Under the pieces are notes generated by a model that saw nothing but the letters and a program-made list of their open reading frames with translations, made no database searches and was not told where the DNA came from. Shown here piece by piece: positions 43,306 to 51,013 of a DNA stretch of 64,000 bases. This DNA comes from an uncultured Muribaculaceae bacterium (GTDB lineage: Bacteria; Bacteroidota; Bacteroidia; Bacteroidales; Muribaculaceae). Location: positions 11,938 to 75,937 of the forward strand of contig CAJUDL010000014.1 of the NCBI GenBank assembly GCA_910585285.1, given 5' to 3'. The position numbers and the translations under genes were made by a program. Position 1 is the first letter of the stretch. Every line of letters begins with the position of its first letter.

Positions 43306-44511
43306 ATGAATATTCAAGAGATTGTAAAAGATATATTTTATGTTGGGGTCAACGACCGAGTTAAACATAAATTCGAAGCGCTGTGGCCACTCCCTTACGG
43401 TGTAAGCTACAATTCCTACATTGTGGCAGGAACTGAAAAGCTGGCTCTTATCGACACTGTATGTATCGAAGAGGTTCGCGAATATTTCAACAACATCAAT
43501 TCTATAGCAGGAAGCCGTCGTATCGACTATCTTGTTATCAACCATATGGAACCCGATCACTCCGGCTCCATACCGGAAATAGTGCTTGCATATCCCGATA
43601 TAAAGATTGTCGGAAATTCAAAGACCATTGACATGATAAAGGGGTTTTACCACATCGATGATCCCGAAAGATATCTTGAAGTAAAGGATGGCGACACTAT
43701 CGACCTAGGTGAACATACGTTGAAATTCTATCTCACCCCTATGGTCCACTGGCCCGAGACGATGATGACATATGTCGAAGATCTCAAGGTGCTTTTTTCC
43801 GGAGATGCGTTCGGCACGTTCGGTGCTCTCAACGGGGCGGTGATTGACCGTGATATGGAAACTGATGTTTACGTAGCGGAGATGTATCGTTATTATTCCA
43901 ACATTGTGGGTAAATACGGACGCTTCGTGCAAAAGGCGATCGAAAAACTCTCTGGTCTCGAGTTCTCTTACATTTGTTCTACTCACGGTCCCGTATGGAA
44001 TGAAAAAATTCCTGAAATCGTTGAACTTTATTCACGCCTTGCAGCTTATAAAAGTGAACCGGGCGTTGTGATCGTTTACGGATCAATGTATGGCAACACT
44101 GCTGAAGTGGCTGAGATGATAGCACGAGAGATTTCAGCCCTGGGGGTGAAGCGCATAATTATACACAATGCATCGCATTCAGATATGAGCGACATGATTA
44201 CCGACGCGTTCCGTTACGAAACACTCATCGTTGGTTCGGCAACATATTCAATGCGCCTTTTCCCGCCTGTCGAAACATTCATGAATGCAATGGAGACTCG
44301 CGAAATAAAAAACAAGGTGTTTGCGACTTTCGGCAACTTCACGTGGGCACCTGGTGCCGTTACGGGCAAGTTGAATGAGTATTCCGAACGCATGAAACTC
44401 CCTGTCTGCACTTCAATGCTCATAAAACAGTCTTCAGGTGCCACCACCCCGGATGAGGTGCGTGAATTTGCTCGCATGGTCGTGAATGCCATGGAGGCAA
44501 AAGAGAAATAG
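43306..44511 (+). CDS. Flavodiiron protein (FprA family A-type flavoprotein)
   Basis: Reduces O2 or NO as a detoxification step in anaerobes. The 401 residues contain a metallo-beta-lactamase-like diiron domain (about 1-250), with iron ligands in NHMEPDHSG (about residues 79-87), PTMVHWPETM and SGDAFGT, then a flavodoxin domain (about 255-395) starting VIVYGSMYGNTAEVAE. No rubredoxin domain is fused. It needs an electron donor, which is not adjacent. A UDG-like gene follows 12 nt after its stop codon. Confidence 0.93.
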   Translation: MNIQEIVKDIFYVGVNDRVKHKFEALWPLPYGVSYNSYIVAGTEKLALIDTVCIEEVREYFNNINSIAGSRRIDYLVINHMEPDHSGSIPEIVLAYPDIKIVGNSKTIDMIKGFYHIDDPERYLEVKDGDTIDLGEHTLKFYLTPMVHWPETMMTYVEDLKVLFSGDAFGTFGALNGAVIDRDMETDVYVAEMYRYYSNIVGKYGRFVQKAIEKLSGLEFSYICSTHGPVWNEKIPEIVELYSRLAAYKSEPGVVIVYGSMYGNTAEVAEMIAREISALGVKRIIIHNASHSDMSDMITDAFRYETLIVGSATYSMRLFPPVETFMNAMETREIKNKVFATFGNFTWAPGAVTGKLNEYSERMKLPVCTSMLIKQSSGATTPDEVREFARMVVNAMEAKEK

Positions 44512-44523
44512 ATCTGAGTCATT

Positions 44524-45147
44524 ATGGATATTAAAGAGGAGAAAGAGGTATTGGAAATAGAATCCCATCCGTGGCCACCTTTCATTCCGGAAGGTGCAAA
44601 AGTGCTTATTATGGGAACTTTTCCACCGCAATCAAAGCGATGGAACATGGATTTCTATTATCCTAATCGCACTAATGATTTCTGGAAAATATGCGGGCTG
44701 CTTTTTTGTGGCAACAAAGATGCACTTCTTAAGGAAGACGGCAAGAATTATGATGTCAACAAGATTCGCGAACTGATGACCGACAAACATATCGCGCTTA
44801 ATGACACTGTCAGAAAAGCCCGCAGATTGAAAGGAAACGCAAGCGACAAGTTTCTTGATGTCGTAGAACCAGTGCCACTCTTCACTCTTCTCTCCGAGAT
44901 GCCGGAATGTCAAACTGTTGTTACAACCGGAGAAAAGGCAGCCGGAATAATTGCAGAGCTTACGAACACAGAAATCCCCAAAATGGGAGAAATGGTCACA
45001 GCTTCCATTCCTGCCCGTGATGGCAGCGATAGTAATGAAATCCTTGAAATATGGCGCATGCCTTCTACCAGTCGTGCATATCCCCTCGCCGTGGAGCGTA
45101 AAGCCGAATATTACGGGCGCATGTTCCGTCATCTCCACATCCTATGA
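44524..45147 (+). CDS. Uracil-DNA glycosylase superfamily protein
   Basis: A 207-residue protein of the uracil-DNA-glycosylase fold, with LIMGTFPPQS (about residues 28-37) in place of the active-site motif GxxPG, the mid-protein NDTVRK segment, and RMPSTSRAYPL (about 178-188) in place of the terminal HPSP loop. These changed motifs place it in the family of MUG/UDG-like proteins without assigned substrate. It may be transcribed with the flavodiiron protein. Confidence 0.72.
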   Translation: MDIKEEKEVLEIESHPWPPFIPEGAKVLIMGTFPPQSKRWNMDFYYPNRTNDFWKICGLLFCGNKDALLKEDGKNYDVNKIRELMTDKHIALNDTVRKARRLKGNASDKFLDVVEPVPLFTLLSEMPECQTVVTTGEKAAGIIAELTNTEIPKMGEMVTASIPARDGSDSNEILEIWRMPSTSRAYPLAVERKAEYYGRMFRHLHIL

Positions 45148-45150
45148 CAC

Positions 45151-45200
45151 AATTAAACATTACACATTGAAAATTACTCATTACACATTAAACATTAAAC
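45151..45200. repeat. Short-period repeat (cattaaac type)
   Basis: The spacer before the DedA gene is composed of acattaaac / attacacatt units, the same family as the repeats near 9.63 and 15.06 kb. Confidence 0.6.
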
Positions 45201-45203
45201 GAA

Positions 45204-45875
45204 GTGCTTGACATGATACCTTTGGCGATCTTTGACGCCAGTGAATTTTTCCAATGGTTTGTTGACCATGCGAGTTATCTTTTTGTATTCATCTTTATGG
45301 TGATAGAAAGCAGTTTCATACCCTTTCCATCTGAGGTAATTGTCCCACCTGCCGCTTATCTGGCTTGCACCAACACCGGAGTTGGCAGCAATATGAATAT
45401 TTTCATGGTCGTTGTCGTGGCAACCCTTGGAGCTCTTGTTGGAGCATTTATTAATTATTACCTCGCACTTTGGATTGGACGCCCTGTAGTGTATCGTTTT
45501 GCGGACAGCCGTCTGGGTCATGCGTGCCTGATCGACAGGGCGAAGGTTGACAAGGCTGAGAAATATTTCGACAAACATGGCGCGGTCTCCACATTTGTTG
45601 GCAGACTTATTCCAGCCATACGCCAGCTTATATCAATCCCCGCAGGAATATCCAGAATGAATGTGGCTCAATTCGCCATCTTCACATCTCTTGGGGCATT
45701 AGTTTGGAACGCTATACTTGCAGGCTTAGGCTACTGGCTCTCCCTTCACGTATCTCCCGATATGCTCTTTGAGAAGGTAGAAGAATACAACCGCTATCTC
45801 ACCTGGGCAGGCTACGGACTCTTTGCAATCTGCGTGATCTATATCCTGTACAACGCTTTCCGCAAAAAGAAATAG
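45204..45875 (+). CDS. DedA family membrane protein
   Basis: A 223-residue member of the DedA (SNARE-associated) family, with five to six hydrophobic segments, the early ESSFIPFPSEVIVPPAAYLA segment (about 34-53) and GRLIPAIRQLISIPAGISRMN (about 133-153), containing the family's Gly-Arg and Pro-Xaa-Xaa-Arg residues. DedA proteins are implicated in lipid carrier (undecaprenyl phosphate, phosphatidylethanolamine) translocation and membrane potential homeostasis. A bidirectional terminator lies 150 nt downstream. Confidence 0.9.
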   Translation: MLDMIPLAIFDASEFFQWFVDHASYLFVFIFMVIESSFIPFPSEVIVPPAAYLACTNTGVGSNMNIFMVVVVATLGALVGAFINYYLALWIGRPVVYRFADSRLGHACLIDRAKVDKAEKYFDKHGAVSTFVGRLIPAIRQLISIPAGISRMNVAQFAIFTSLGALVWNAILAGLGYWLSLHVSPDMLFEKVEEYNRYLTWAGYGLFAICVIYILYNAFRKKK

Positions 45876-45936
45876 AATTACATAAAAGAGTTTATCAGAT
45901 GCAAATATGACTGAGCGGATATTTATTCCCATCAAA

Positions 45937-46020
45937 CAAATAAACTCATAAACTGCATACCGAGCGATTAAACTTATAAACTTATAAACTTCAACTTTCC
46001 GCTTGCGAAAGTTGAATTAA
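45937..46020. repeat. Repeat family A, single copy
   Basis: A/T-rich tandem units (taaacttataaactt) followed by the hairpin tcaactttccgcttgcgaaagttga (46,991-type pairing: tcaactttc/gaaagttga). Its reverse complement aligns with the left half of the 12.2-kb copy (12229-12302). Confidence 0.6.
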
Positions 46021-46026
46021 CAAAAT

Positions 46027-46061
46027 AAAATCGATTTATCCTTATCCGATAAATCGATTTT
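46027..46061. terminator. Bidirectional terminator between DedA and XRE genes
   Basis: A perfect 14-bp stem (aaaatcgatttatc, 46027-46040, with 46048-46061) with A/T tracts on both sides. It serves the convergent DedA and XRE genes. Confidence 0.78.
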
Positions 46062-46070
46062 TTATTTTCA

Positions 46071-46111
46071 GGCGAAGCTGGTTGAGTGAAGGCTCCTTGG
46101 TGCTTCGTATG
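46071..46111. repeat. Repeat family B, diverged copy
   Basis: A 41-bp sequence matching the 43-bp family with five substitutions in the aligned 40 bases. The substitutions break the GGCACC palindrome but create a cgaagc/gcttcg pair at the ends. It lies 10 nt after the XRE stop codon. Confidence 0.65.
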
Positions 46112-46121
46112 TCGACAGAAT

Positions 46122-46634
46122 CTATTTCCCCGGATAAAACGTCTCAAAGGTAGAATCGTCGTAATAAACGGTGATCTGGACAACTTTTCGGGGATTTTTA
46201 CGCATTTTTTCTATTTCCCTCTGAAGTTCCGAGTTTTTTAAATCTGCCTGAATCCCGTTATTCATACGGGATGAAGCAATATTTTGACCTTCATTTAACG
46301 CCGCGAGAGTGGAATATTTGTCAAAATCCGACTCTCTGGGCGAGTTTTTAGGCTGCTCGCTAAATAAATTAGGAAGTCCATCTTCAGACTGCTCTTCATT
46401 CGGCAAGGGCATCAACATTTCCCCTTCACCAAACAAAAGCCACAAGACCGATAGGCGAGGGAACGCCGTGTGAATCTGTCCGACTATGACATCGGATATT
46501 TTCTTATTTCTCCCTGTTAGGATCTGTGAAAGGCTTGGACGAGGGATGCCGCACTGATCAGCAAACTGAGAGTTGGTAAGACCCATCTCATCCATGAACC
46601 CTTTTAGACGAATTGCAACATTATCCTCAATCAT
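46122..46634 (-). CDS. XRE-family helix-turn-helix regulator
   Basis: A 170-residue DNA-binding protein. The N-terminal HTH covers residues 10-60 (LTNSQFADQCGIPRPSLSQILTGRNKKIS) and is followed by a domain ending LWLLFGEGEML, a pattern of Bacteroidales HTH proteins with a C-terminal oligomerisation part. The remaining 90 residues are polar with a late helix (about 130-148). Its promoter overlaps a doubled TTGCAA site, so it probably represses itself. No prophage or toxin partner is next to it. Confidence 0.8.
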   Translation of the reverse strand: MIEDNVAIRLKGFMDEMGLTNSQFADQCGIPRPSLSQILTGRNKKISDVIVGQIHTAFPRLSVLWLLFGEGEMLMPLPNEEQSEDGLPNLFSEQPKNSPRESDFDKYSTLAALNEGQNIASSRMNNGIQADLKNSELQREIEKMRKNPRKVVQITVYYDDSTFETFYPGK

Positions 46635-46665
46635 AAGCCGTTTTTTGATTTATAAATTCAGACTG

Positions 46666-46696
46666 CAAATGTAACTATTTATTTGCAAATTGCAAA
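46666..46696 (-). promoter_or_regulatory. Promoter of the XRE gene overlapped by a double TTGCAA operator
   Basis: On the minus strand TTTG (46693-46696), 19 nt, TACATTTG (46666-46673). The sequence 46682-46697 contains two TTGCAA sites 7 nt apart that cover the -33 box. This is the arrangement expected for a repressor that blocks its own promoter. Confidence 0.6.
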
Positions 46697-47324
46697 TTCT
46701 AAACAGCAAATTTTAAAATTTAATTCTTTGAATTTATCTTTTACCAATGTAATTTACAATTTGCAATCATATATGTAAATCTTCTAATACTCATAGGTTT
46801 AATGCAATTATCAACTATTATTCAGCAATATAGTTGCAATTAAACAATATGCGCCGTATTAAATTCTAAATAATAGACAAATTCCATCAATCTACTTTAA
46901 CATTTTATTATAACATACATTAAATCATATATTTAATATCAATGTTAATGGATATTAACGACCATTATTTGCATTTTAATTCAATTTGCAATTAATAATT
47001 TTAATGTATTTGCATTATAATATCTTCAAATAGCTCCAAAATATGAATTATGATTTGTTATTTACATACGGAACAACAGCAGCGATTTACAGAAATTAAT
47101 TCAAATATCTACATCCATTATTGTAAATAGGCTGGCTGTTTGAATTTCTCATTATCATTATGTTCCAATTTGACCAATTTGCAAATCACTCAATTAACCG
47201 CTCCCTCATCTATTTTTTTAAATAGAAATTTTTCTGAGCATCTTTTACGCGAGAGTTCTGTAAACCCGTATAATCAATCATATTTTGATACATATTCAAT
47301 TCTCAAAGCCTTATTTACATAACA

Positions 47325-47367
47325 AAACAGAGGTAAAATCCCCATATCCATGATTTTACCTCTGTTT
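47325..47367 (-). terminator. Terminator of the GNAT gene
   Basis: A 16-bp perfect stem (aaacagaggtaaaatc, 47325-47340, with 47352-47367) with A/T-rich flanks. It lies 63 nt after the GNAT stop codon; on the plus strand it could also end any transcript from the gene-free region. Confidence 0.72.
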
Positions 47368-47430
47368 GCAAATTTTAATTTAAATTCTCAAATTAGAAAA
47401 TTATATTTGAAATTTCAATTTTCATAGTTT

Positions 47431-48705
47431 CTAATCGAGCATAAGGTTGATCGTTCCTGCCAATGGAGGAAGAGAAAGCACCTCCTCTATTATTGGATCG
47501 GAATCAGGACGACGGAATAATATCTCCGCCACTTCTTTTCGATTCATGACATCAACAGGATTTTCCGATTCACCATCTGCAGAAGATATTTCTTCGTAAT
47601 ACAATTTTCCATCTTTAGCTCGGAATCTCTCAAATTTACCGTTTTTATCATTTTTCACGAGAATCGAATATTTTAAATCGCTCCTCTCTCCGGCTTGAAA
47701 TTTTAGAATCTCGTGAAGATTCAAAATTCGAGCCATCCCATACACTTCCGAATGGGCAACCGGATCATATACGCGTTCACTCATACCAACAGCTCCGGCA
47801 GCCGGAGCCTCCGGCAAAGCCGCGCCATAATATGGCGACCAGAGTCCTGAAGATTCCGACTTCACAGGATAGCGACAAAGCGTTATGCCACGCAAAGGAT
47901 AATCCTTTTTGATTTCACTTAACATCCGATAATAACTACACCTGTCGGCGGCAATAAGAAGATAGACCGATACGGTATTCTCACAGATGGCAGTAAAAGC
48001 GACTCCGGTTATCCGGTTTTCATAATTCAGACAATAATATAAGCAGCCCTCGGAAATGATACATTCTTTGATTGCCACAGAAAGATCTTTGGAACTATGC
48101 AAGATCCCCAGATCTTTTCCTGAAAGTTCCCATTCCATTATATAGGATATGACACGATCGATCTCGTCTTCCGTTAATACAGGCATATGAGATATCTTCT
48201 TACATATGATCCGTTCGCAATAGCGCCGTTTTATTCCGCTCACCCTATCATCTTCTCCATTCAGTATGTTTTCATATTCGAGGTTAAAATCGTGAACAGA
48301 CGTATATCGATCCTTTATACGATAAAATGCATTTACAAACCCATGATCTTTATAATACCGTTGCAATCCTACATCAGCAGGAATAAGAAACAAGAATGAA
48401 TATTCGGAGGTCAGCATCCTCTCGGCGAGCCTGTCTATCATGCCGCTCATGATACCCTTTCTGCGATACTCCGGATCAGTGGCAAGTCCACATAGATACA
48501 AACCATGCAACCGGTTCCTCCCGTTTCCAAAACAATACGGCACAGCCATCATTGCAGACACAACTCGCCCGTCTCTCTCTTCATATTCCACAAATTCGGG
48601 ATTGAAATACGCATCAAAAACGAGATTTATATATTCATCGGAATCATGGAAAGTATCCTTCCACAATCGCATCATTTCTTTTCTTATATCGGCATCATTC
48701 ATCAT
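47431..48705 (-). CDS. GNAT family N-acetyltransferase (two-domain, Eis-like)
   Basis: A 424-residue protein with an N-terminal GNAT domain: GLYLCGLATDPEYRRKGIMSGMIDRLAERM (about residues 64-93), with acetyl-CoA motif RRKGIM. The region 110-330 is a second GNAT-like repeat and the C-terminal part is a sterol-carrier-like domain, as in Eis and related enzymes. I start at the ATG pair at 48702-48705; the first in-frame ATG, 72 nt upstream, precedes non-conserved sequence. Substrate unknown. Confidence 0.8.
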   Translation of the reverse strand: MMNDADIRKEMMRLWKDTFHDSDEYINLVFDAYFNPEFVEYEERDGRVVSAMMAVPYCFGNGRNRLHGLYLCGLATDPEYRRKGIMSGMIDRLAERMLTSEYSFLFLIPADVGLQRYYKDHGFVNAFYRIKDRYTSVHDFNLEYENILNGEDDRVSGIKRRYCERIICKKISHMPVLTEDEIDRVISYIMEWELSGKDLGILHSSKDLSVAIKECIISEGCLYYCLNYENRITGVAFTAICENTVSVYLLIAADRCSYYRMLSEIKKDYPLRGITLCRYPVKSESSGLWSPYYGAALPEAPAAGAVGMSERVYDPVAHSEVYGMARILNLHEILKFQAGERSDLKYSILVKNDKNGKFERFRAKDGKLYYEEISSADGESENPVDVMNRKEVAEILFRRPDSDPIIEEVLSLPPLAGTINLMLD

Positions 48706-48811
48706 AAAAGATATTGACAAGTGTTTGTTAGATATATTAGAGATAGAAGTTAAATACTTGCATCCATTCCTTATCAAGAAAACATGTTTTTACCGATATT
48801 TGTTTCAAAAA

Positions 48812-48846
48812 AATTCGGATCGATATTGAGAATATCGACCCGAATT
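48812..48846 (-). terminator. Terminator after the small His-rich gene
   Basis: A 16-bp stem (48812-48827 with 48831-48846, one mismatch) with a 3-nt loop and T-rich flank on the minus strand, 26 nt after the stop codon of the small gene. Confidence 0.65.
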
Positions 48847-48871
48847 ATTCATGATTGATTCGAAATAACGG

Positions 48872-49042
48872 TTAGAGGAGTTTACGATGCTCATGTTTCT
48901 CGATGGCACGATGAACTTTATGAATTTCCTTCACCATGCATACCCCCACAGCAACAGTTGCTGCAGAAAGAACAACTTTCGCAATCTTCAATCCTAATTT
49001 CACGCCATAATGACAATGGCTATGTTCATTCTCGTGACTCAT
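48872..49042 (-). CDS. Small His-rich single-pass membrane protein
   Basis: A 56-residue protein, MSHENEHSHCHYGVKLGLK... then a hydrophobic stretch (about 18-36) and a basic, His-containing end (EKHEHRKLL). It has eight His residues. The start is a clean ATG, the frame is closed by TAA, and it is followed by a terminator, all of which support a real gene. Metal binding is a guess from the His content. No homologue comes to mind. Confidence 0.6.
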   Translation of the reverse strand: MSHENEHSHCHYGVKLGLKIAKVVLSAATVAVGVCMVKEIHKVHRAIEKHEHRKLL

Positions 49043-49219
49043 AATAATTGTGTTTTTTATAGTTAAAATTAAGCCATATCGGAGCCGGATATTTGAAATC
49101 TTCCGAAAACCGAATTCATCTATAAGAACACCCCTAATCTTTCTTTAGTTCATTCGAACTTTTTATATGGTCAATGTATTTTACTATAAAGGAAATTCCA
49201 CAAAGGGAAAGTGTTAACT

Positions 49220-50317
49220 ATGTCTAATCATCGACCCATAACGTTCGACCGTGTGATTCGGGTGCTTGTAACGCTCGCTGTGCTCGGCGTGGCGATATGG
49301 CTGATCGACATATTGCGCAACGTGCTGCTCCCGTTTTGCGTGGCATGCCTGATTTCATATCTGCTCGAACCCGTGGTGGAATTCCAGCAGAAACATCTGC
49401 ATCTCAAACACCGGTTTATTCCGGTGCTCCTCACCCTTCTTGAAGCGACCTTGATCGTCGGTGCACTCGCCTATTTTTTCATCCCTTCAGCTATTGATGA
49501 AATCACTCAGCTGGATGCCATAGTGAAGACAACCTCCGCCAACGATGCAGCATCCTCCATTCTGCCCCCGGAGATTTATGAATACTTTAAAAGGTATTTC
49601 AGCTACGAAAACATATCGCAGTATCTGAGTGGAAGCCGCATTGAAGCCGTGCTCAATAAAAGCACAACGGTGCTTGCTGCCACTATTGATTTTCTCATGC
49701 ACACAATAGAATGGCTTCTGACATTCATATACGTGATATTCATCCTCCTCGACTATAAACGTCTGATGCGAGGTTTCAGACTCGCCGTGCCGCCTAAATA
49801 TCGTAAAAAGACATATCCCGTGCTCGACGACATAAAGGATAATATGGACCGATATTTCCGCAGCCAGGCAGTAATTGCAGGCTGCGCCGCAATATTTTAT
49901 TGCATTGGATTCTCAATCGTTGGTCTGCCACTCTCAATTGTGATGGGAATAACGGTAGGGATTTTGTACATGATACCATATTTTCAGTATGTCACCCTTA
50001 TTCCTGTGATAATACTGTGTTATATCTATTCCATGACGGGAGCTTGCGAATTCTGGCCCGAATTTGGGAAATGTATCGCTGTTTACGTCATAAGCCAATG
50101 CATATGCGACTATCTCCTCACCCCGAAGATAATGGGCAAATCCCTCGGCATGAATCCGGCAATAATCCTCCTCTCTTTATCCGTCTGGGGCACGTTGCTG
50201 GGCATAATCGGCATGATAATCGCTCTCCCCGTCACTGCCCTTTTGATTGCTTATTATAAGCAATATGTCCTCGCCGAGCCGTCCGACTCAACAGAGCCCG
50301 CTCCCCCATCCCCATAA
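49220..50317 (+). CDS. AI-2E family transporter
   Basis: A 365-residue integral membrane protein of the AI-2E (PerM) family, with about seven membrane helices. Diagnostic segments are VLLPFCVACLISYLLEPVVEF (about 32-52), LLDYKRLMRGFR and the late LSLSVWGTLLGIIGMIIALPVTALL (about 318-342). The name comes from autoinducer-2 export by one E. coli relative; other members move different solutes. I start at ATG 49220; a GTG codon 9 nt upstream is in frame. The DUF308 gene follows 46 nt after its stop codon. Confidence 0.85.
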   Translation: MSNHRPITFDRVIRVLVTLAVLGVAIWLIDILRNVLLPFCVACLISYLLEPVVEFQQKHLHLKHRFIPVLLTLLEATLIVGALAYFFIPSAIDEITQLDAIVKTTSANDAASSILPPEIYEYFKRYFSYENISQYLSGSRIEAVLNKSTTVLAATIDFLMHTIEWLLTFIYVIFILLDYKRLMRGFRLAVPPKYRKKTYPVLDDIKDNMDRYFRSQAVIAGCAAIFYCIGFSIVGLPLSIVMGITVGILYMIPYFQYVTLIPVIILCYIYSMTGACEFWPEFGKCIAVYVISQCICDYLLTPKIMGKSLGMNPAIILLSLSVWGTLLGIIGMIIALPVTALLIAYYKQYVLAEPSDSTEPAPPSP

Positions 50318-50363
50318 ATCCCCATTCAGCCCCATTTAGCCCCATTTTTAAACACAAAAACAT

Positions 50364-50933
50364 ATGGAAAAATTCACATTCAAAGGAGGAATCACCCGTT
50401 ACTGGTGGATGCCCTTGATCACCGGGCTCCTCTCAATCGCAATCGGAATCTGGTGCCTTTGTAGCCCGGATTCATCACTGCCCGTGCTCGCTTATGTTTT
50501 CGCAGCGGTAGTAATCGTGGCAGGTGTAGTCAACATCGCTTTTGCCATTGCCAACTCGCAGATAATGCCGGGATGGGGATGGTCGCTTGCTCTCGGCTTG
50601 ATCGAGATCATTGTGGGAATATGGCTATACACCCTTCCTGAAGAGATGCTGATTATCACTTTTATCTACACAATTGGTGTCTATCTCATTTTCATCACGA
50701 TCAATGCCATTTGTGAATCATGCATGCTTTACACCTACTCTTCAGGCATGACGGGCTGGCTCCTCGCCCTGCTTCTGATCACACTGGCGTTTTCTGTTAT
50801 TTTCCTTGCAGGTCCGATCGTAGAAGGCGTTGCCGTTTGGTTATATATCGGCATCTCTTTCATAACCTTCGGATGCTACAGGATTGCATTGGCAGCCAAA
50901 CTAAGGAAGCTCAACCATGAAGTCCGATTCTGA
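50364..50933 (+). CDS. HdeD-like DUF308 membrane protein
   Basis: A 189-residue protein with six hydrophobic helices arranged as three similar pairs, typical of DUF308/HdeD. The first pair covers about residues 16-60. E. coli HdeD affects acid resistance, but the role of Bacteroidetes members is unknown. It is followed by a strong terminator and probably ends the transcript begun at the AI-2E gene. Confidence 0.8.
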   Translation: MEKFTFKGGITRYWWMPLITGLLSIAIGIWCLCSPDSSLPVLAYVFAAVVIVAGVVNIAFAIANSQIMPGWGWSLALGLIEIIVGIWLYTLPEEMLIITFIYTIGVYLIFITINAICESCMLYTYSSGMTGWLLALLLITLAFSVIFLAGPIVEGVAVWLYIGISFITFGCYRIALAAKLRKLNHEVRF

Positions 50934-50952
50934 CACATTACTTCAAAACTTC

Positions 50953-50995
50953 AAAACGAAATAAAGCCGCCCTTTGGGCGGCTTTATTTCGTTTT
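50953..50995. terminator. Strong bidirectional terminator
   Basis: A perfect 20-bp stem (50953-50972 with 50976-50995) with a GC-rich top (gccgccc/gggcggc), a 3-nt loop and A/T-rich base. It lies between the convergent DUF308 gene and UDP-sugar dehydrogenase gene. Confidence 0.88.
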
Positions 50996-51013
50996 GATAT
51001 ATATCCAAAGTTA

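Larger units (their letters stand above)
46635..47430. other. A/T-rich region without a gene, dotted with TTGCAA sites
   Basis: About 800 nt with no credible reading frame. It holds the XRE promoter, seven copies of TTGCAA (starting at 46683, 46690, 46761, 46834, 46986, 47179 and 47366, many within AATTTGCAAT-like context) and the terminator at 47325-47367. Base composition is far more A/T-rich than in the rest of the window. Whether it carries an RNA or acts as an operator array is not known. Confidence 0.55.

Noticed and set aside
47140..47322. 60-codon frame in the A/T-rich tract
   Set aside because: It needs a TTG start, has A/T-driven composition, no family pattern and no ribosome binding site.
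46122..47430. Prophage remnant around the XRE regulator
   Set aside because: No integrase, structural gene, attachment site or toxin is present; the regulator stands alone.
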